NCBI GenBank assembly: GCA_002270565.1 | Contig: NQMI01000003.1 | Coordinates: forward strand, 799,331 to 863,330 | DNA from: Stenocarpella maydis | Taxonomy: Eukaryota > Ascomycota > Sordariomycetes > Diaporthales > Diaporthaceae | DNA: 64,000 bases | Direction of reading: 5' to 3' | Part shown: positions 59,196-64,000 of the stretch, in pieces | Layout of the letters: every line of letters starts with the position of its first letter | How positions within the stretch are numbered: position 1 is the stretch's first letter | Notes under the pieces: model-generated | The model's input: the letters and a program-made list of their open reading frames with translations, nothing else | What the model was told of the DNA's origin: nothing | Database searches by the model: none | Program-made: the position numbers and the translations under genes

Positions 59196-61382
59196 CCGTA
59201 CCCCACCTACCTTCGGACTCACCCACCTTCAGACCACATATCACACACAGATAGAGATTATTCAAATAGCCACAACGCAATCAATTCTTCTCATACACAC
59301 TAAATAGTAGTATCAAAATGATCATAAGAAGTCACTCAATCATTCAGTCTAGCTGGTCATCAAATTACACGCCCGCTGCATACTACAATCTACTCCTAAA
59401 CCTCCAGCTCGGATGCATCTTGGTGATCTTCCTCCTCCTCTTCTTCAACTTCAACTGCAGCCACTTTCCGGCGTTTCTAAGGCCTTAAGAGTTCATCTAG
59501 GGCTTCGATCGTAAGATTCTTATCCCCTATTTCAAACATAATCATAAACTCCGCATTTAAGTTAGGTATACCCCTCCGGCATTTCATCTTCTCTCAGACC
59601 TCTTTTTCAACCTTAAGGCCAGCATTCTCTCTTTCTAATAGGGCAACTTATGCCCTCAATAAGTCGATCTCATTGGCAACCCTCTTAGCCTTATATCTAG
59701 CCGTTCTATCATCTCATAGGGCCAGACTCAAAACGTAGTCCCTAGTCACATAGTTCTCATCAACCTCAATAGAGGATTCACTGCTAGTATCATCAGAATC
59801 AGAATCCTCATCCAAAACTTCAATTTGCGGCTCAGGGGCATTATCTAGTTGTATCTCCAGATACTACAATGCCTTCTCGCAAGATATAGGGTAGATTCCC
59901 ATATGCCTAAACATATTCTTAATAGTCCGCTTGGTAACAGCCTCACAAGCTTTAACAAAATAACGAATGAAGTTAATCTTGCTAAGAGGACTTAAATCTA
60001 TTTGGCTATTAATATCCTCCATTACCTTATCAAATGCGCCTTTAAATACACTGAAGACTCCATTATTAAGGGGCTGCAGACCGTAAGAAGTATGTGCTGG
60101 AAGCTAGCAAGGGTTAATATTATGCCTATAGCACATCATTATGAAATCGATACTCCAGTAACTATCGTGACCATTAAGGACTAAAAGAATAGCTTGAGAC
60201 TCATCGTTTTGGCGTATCTTATTGATTGCAGGGATAAAGATATCTTATAGCCACTTCACCACAATCTTATTGCTCGTCCACCCATTATCTGAGACCTCAA
60301 AACCCCAATTAGGGGGTACAATTGCCTTAAATTGCTCAATAAACTACTGCCACTAGAGATTCTGGCCTTTAAATATAATACCCGGGGGCAAATAAATACC
60401 CTTTGCAGTAACTGAATCTATCACCGTAACTAGAGCTTAAGCAGTATTAGCTTTAACTACTATAAATCAATTCTCAGAGCTTCTAAGTATGAATTTATTA
60501 TAACCTATAGATTCATTAGTTATTAGAGTATATAGCATTCAATCTGGAGAGACTATACGGACTGTTTCCCTCCATAACACCTCCTTCATCCATATTAACT
60601 ATCAGGTCTAATTCTACCCATTCAAAGTCCTTAAGACAGTTGAAAAACTAGTTAACTGCCTTAAGAGTAAATGCAGAAAACCTCTCTACTTCTTATTTAC
60701 AGCCTAATTTAGCCGAGATCATTAGATTCCTCTTATTAAAGGAAGCAACCCAATTCTTACTAAGGGGCTTTATATCACCATTCTTCTTGAGGATGGCTAT
60801 TACAAGAGAACGGACTAAGGAGGCTATTAGAGCATAGCCCAACTTCTCTTAACATAAAATCCAAGTAGCGATACTCTCTTCCTGCAACTTAGATAATCGT
60901 TGGGCAGGCTGGGACTACTCATCAGAGGCTTTGGAGCCACCTAGTTGCCTCAGAAGTAAGGTCTTCGGAACACCATATTGCTTGGCTGCTATATGGGCCG
61001 TAGTCTCATTATTTTATACGGCACTTAGTGCATTACCCATCTGGGACTTTAAATAACGCTTCAATCTACCCTTTGGCTTCATTTTGGGTGCCATGATGGG
61101 TAATTCAGTCAGTGGTATAGGAGAGAAGATTCACAATACATGATTTACCCGTCTCGGAAGGAGACAATTAGTAGGGGGTTTCTGCCAAACTACACCGCCA
61201 GCCCGATTCACAAAACACCAAATGACACCTAATATGTAGAGAACATTTAAATCGCTATCGATTGACTATAAAAACATCACGATACAAGCAGAATTGACTA
61301 AATTAGTATAAGTGGAATGTCCTCACTTTGTGTGCAAAACGCGGTCCGAAGGTGGGTGAGTCCGAAGGTAGGTGGGGTACGG
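59196..61382 (-). mobile_element. pogo/Fot-type DNA transposon nested in copia Gag
   Basis: 2,187 bp. Ends are inverted repeats of about 40 bp starting CCGTACCCCACCTACCTTCG on both sides with one mismatch. TA at 59194-59195 and 61383-61384 is the duplicated target. Inside, on the minus strand, lies a degenerate pogo-class transposase. Confidence 0.9.
59396..61094 (-). pseudogene. pogo/Fot transposase pseudogene
   Basis: Start MAPKMKPKGRLKRYLKSQMG at 61094, then a psq-type helix-turn-helix (NNETTAHIAAKQYGVPKTLLL), a CENP-B-like DNA-binding part (LGYALIASLVRSLVIAIL, KPLSKNWVASF) and the start of the DDE domain (DLIVNMDEGGVMEG, first catalytic Asp). The rest is heavily decayed and ends in an acidic tail, EEEEEEDHQDASELEV. 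Many stops interrupt it, some in codons one transition from Gln or Trp. The layout HTH - CENP-B - DDE is that of fungal Fot/pogo elements. Confidence 0.82.
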
Positions 61383-61780
61383 TATTCTGTAGTAAACCTA
61401 GAGGGATCATATAGTTCCCTCAGGGTTTCCCAGGCTTCATTGGCTGTATTTTTATCCTTTATATGCATGAGAGGCCCTTCCTCACACATAATTTGGATAT
61501 AGGCTAAAGCCTTATCATTTTGTGCTGGAGAGAGGTCTATAAGCTCCTCATTATTCCCAGTTATTCCTTCCATAGTGAGAAAGTCTAGGGCCTTTATAGC
61601 CCAATACATGTAGTTTCTCATTTCAGAGAGTTGGGGAACACCATAGTTTTCGGGGGAAGCCATATTGACTTTTGAAAAAAAGTATGTAATATGTGAGTTT
61701 CTGGGTTTGTTGTTGTTTATAGTTACGGAGTTGATGTCAGACTTTTTCAACAAAGTCTTAATATGTAATGTTGTATATCG

Positions 61781-62128
61781 TGAAGAGAGCTATCGAATGA
61801 TAGATGACCTGTGTGTGTAGGTTGAGCACCCATGAAGATTTTGACGGCTGTTGTGAGTGAAGAGGAAGGAGGTTGGTAGGTGTGGGTTTAGGTCTGAGGT
61901 TGAAACGTTATCGATATGCCTAATTGGGCGATTGTCCGAAAAGTGGGGCAGGGTCTCGTGCGGGGCTTATAATCTGTTGGCAATAGGCATTGGATTTAAG
62001 CTCCCTGACTGCAGGTTTGAAGGGGGAGGTGGCCCCTTTATATACTTTATCCTCTGTACCATACATTGTAGCAGGGAAAATAGATATCCCGTATTAATAA
62101 TACACCTGCGGTTTAAAACATTCCAACA
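61781..62128 (-). repeat. LTR of the second copia element (5' LTR)
   Basis: 348 bp. On the minus strand it begins TGTTGGAATG and ends CTCTTCA, and lies directly upstream of the Gag start at 61664. Clearly related to 63033-63424 (shared GATATCCCGTATTAATAATA, ACTTTATCCTC and the ends). Confidence 0.7.
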
Positions 62129-63032
62129 AAGCTTTCCCGTCCTTTATCACAAGCCAGCCTCTTAAATTTCAGGGTACAGAATAGGGTGTATGAACTATTC
62201 GAAGTCGGGGGATATTAGCACTATATATGATAAATATCCCCCCTATAATAGCCGTTTTCAGCATATAAAAAAGCCTTTTTTATTTGTATGGAAACGGCTA
62301 CTCTAAATGCTGAAAACGTTGTTATTCCTTTCAAGACAGCCTCGCCGTTGGGGTTTCCTAAACTGCAGGTGTATCAGTAAAATATCTAGATTCCTTACTA
62401 CTATTGATGTCTGGTATAGAGCTTGAGGATAAAGTATATACAGATAGTTGAATCCAACGCCTATTTCTTACACTCGCCTTCATGGTCATTTCAAATCCAG
62501 ACCCCAAATTTCGAAATTGCATAAGGCGCTTACAGATCCACTGGATGGTAATGCCCCGAGACACCCTGGACATCCGCAACGGCATCTGGGATACGGCACT
62601 CAGCACCCATACGATTGATGGCAGCAAGTTGATGGCAGCAAGTTGATGGCGGACGGAGACGACACGCCATGGGAGGTAGACTTCGGCAACGACCAGAAGC
62701 TATTCGCACCGCGGGAGCACCTCAGCCTGAACTCCCGTGTCCACGCGATGCCGGCTGGCTCACGGACAACTGTGTCCAGCCCAAATACGCCGAGAAACTG
62801 CGTCGCGATCGGCATACCCTTCCCCCACAACTTCCAATCGATAACGGACAGGCGCCAGCCTCTCCAAGTGGGGATTGCGAAGCTCAATACCTCGTAAAAA
62901 TCTCCTTCGAGGCATTACATGGGCGATACTGCATCCGCTCGGCACAAGAGAAGCACTAAACGATCCAAACCCAGGGGCAATTCGGTTCAACCGACACCTC
63001 GAAAGGTACTGAGCCAGGTTAGCGATAGTGCT
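62129..63032. other. DNA between two related LTRs; no gene recognised
   Basis: Starts with an inverted motif CGTTTTCAGCAT (62252-62263) / ATGCTGAAAACG (62308-62319). It then has a GC-richer part (62480-62960) with overlapping plus-strand frames (62643-62897 and 62669-62959) that look partly coding, possibly a decayed host gene fragment. No copia coding sequence, so the two LTRs are not the ends of an ordinary element around it. Confidence 0.45.
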
Positions 63033-63424
63033 TGAAAAGAGCTTTCGAATGGTGTATGTATCGTGGGTATAGGTTAAATCTTGGCAGAGATATGAAGGAG
63101 TGTTGAGGTCGAGTTGGGTAAGTTGCCGGGTGTGTGTATCAGGTGTTGGGGTCGAATGTTCAAGAAGTGGTGTAAACCAAGGGGGTCACGTGTGTATTGT
63201 CTTTTTGATTAGGTACAGCAATAAGAAGAGTGGGTAAGAAGTGGGTCGTTCCGGGCTCATAACCTATTGGCGATAGTGCTTAGTATTAACTTTGACCACT
63301 AGCTACGGTGGGCGAGATTTCCCCTATTTAGACTTTATCCTCAGTATCATACGACTTAATTAGATAGTAGGAATATCAGATATCCCGTATTAATAATACA
63401 CCAGTGGTCTAGAATATTCCAACA
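63033..63424 (-). repeat. Second LTR of the same family (solo-like)
   Basis: 392 bp, minus-strand start TGTTGGAATA, end CTTTTCA. Diverged from the LTR at 61781 by substitutions and indels. No 5-bp duplication was found around it. Confidence 0.65.
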
Positions 63425-64000
63425 AACCGGCCCTTCTTCCCACAGGTTCCCGACATCAGGAAACTCAACGTCCCATCGGATCCTTGTAAAAATTAAGGAA
63501 ATGATTAGCAGTATTTTCTGGCTGTTTGAAGGTGTGCAACCAGCCCTCTCTAGATAGACAGATAGTCGGCAATCCCTCGGACTTGCCTTGGCTAACTATT
63601 TGCTAGCATAGCTGAGGACGAAGCTTATAGTGGCTCCAGTATAGCTCTTAGTTCTGAGGCTAATTTAGGTATATACTAGTATATACCCAGATATCCTTTA
63701 GAATCCTACGGCGGTGCCAGAAGCACGCGCTGCATCACTGTTTCGGGCCTGCACGGCCAGCCCGTTCAAACCACCGGTCGGCCGCTCCCAGTGCGGCCCA
63801 GTTCCCGTGGCAGATATCAGCTGTGGCCGACACGGGGGCATTAGCTCGAATAGGCGATGGATGCTGCGCAGTCTGTTCCGTCATCTCCCCGGCGCGCCCG
63901 CGGGCAGCTCCACATGTCCCCACCAAGGCACCTCGCAAGCAGGTGATGGCTCCAAAGGACACGGCCACAGCATCTGCGCCACAAAAGCACTCGTAGTGCT
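63425..64000. other. Right edge; possible partial gene
   Basis: The last about 280 bp turn GC-rich. A minus-strand frame from the window edge to 63735 stays open and could be the end of a gene outside the window. No domain recognised. Confidence 0.35.

Larger units (their letters stand above)
58550..61664 (-). pseudogene. Second copia-type Gag gene, split by a transposon
   Basis: Minus strand. The first part (61664-61385) starts MASPENYGVPQLSEMRNYM and has ALAYIQIMCEEGPLMHI and TANEAWETLRELYD, typical of copia-type Gag (UBN2-like). The second part (59195-58896) continues with LKDFFNTRLEHFQSMEPYLN, LPKQVVFAWVLNSLEENYEG and ends at a stop after GGKYSL. Beyond it a decayed CCHC knuckle (CSHYNINGHSRGNC) can be read near 58870-58830, then unclear sequence. 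Between the parts lies a TA-flanked transposon; removing it with one TA leaves the Gag frame open and in phase. No integrase or reverse transcriptase was found nearby. Confidence 0.82.

Noticed and set aside
1..64000. CRISPR array, rRNA, bacterial-type operons or riboswitches
   Set aside because: Nothing with such structure was seen; gene style and introns are fungal nuclear.

Overview
The window reads as nuclear DNA of a filamentous ascomycete (Pezizomycotina, probably a Sordariomycete; the class is an inference). The evidence is: short introns of about 55-100 nt with CT(A/G)AC branch sites; fungal-only or fungal-typical families (HET domain, hydrolase-NB-ARC-TPR NLR, DUF6601, GH12); and GC-rich gene islands set in AT-rich transposon wreckage whose stop codons often replace Trp or Gln, as expected from repeat-induced point mutation (RIP). 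No rRNA, tRNA or CRISPR array was recognised.

Layout. 1-2.3 kb: a short MULE-type DNA transposon derivative with perfect 46-bp terminal inverted repeats (TIRs) and an 8-bp target-site duplication (TSD). 3.9-11.4 kb: two intact, GC-rich, divergently transcribed multi-exon genes, one a 682-aa protein with a retropepsin-like core, the other a roughly 1,470-aa protein of unknown family. 11.9-14.2 kb: a 2.28-kb near-palindromic element flanked by TA. 14.2-18.2 kb: no confident gene, with a hexameric repeat. 18.2-18.7 kb: a three-exon ABM-fold (dimeric alpha/beta barrel) gene. 20.3-21.0 kb: a doubtful ORF. 21.7-25.0 kb: an NLR-type STAND gene. 25.9-27.0 kb: a DUF6601 membrane protein. 27.9-29.5 kb: a broken HNH-family gene. 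30.6-31.8 kb: a tiny secreted ORF and a GH12 endoglucanase. 32.3-34.4 kb: broken genes, including a Ulp1-type protease relic. 34.5-39.2 kb: a HET pseudogene, a broken ankyrin gene and an intact HET gene. 41.7-42.8 kb: a RIP-damaged Tc1/mariner transposase. 43.0 kb: a CCTTAA array. 45.4-56.4 kb: degenerate Ty1/copia retrotransposon DNA with three LTRs. 58.7-62.1 kb: a second copia fragment carrying a nested pogo/Fot-type transposon. 62.1-64.0 kb: a further LTR and unassigned DNA.

How it fits together. The NLR, the HET genes and the ankyrin gene are the gene types used in fungal non-self recognition and programmed cell death; here they lie close to transposons, and several are broken. The GH12 enzyme acts on plant cell-wall glucans and suggests a plant-associated or saprotrophic life. 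The most intriguing uncharacterised unit is the divergent gene pair at 3.9-11.4 kb. Gene models below come from reading splice signals by eye; where a junction is uncertain this is stated.
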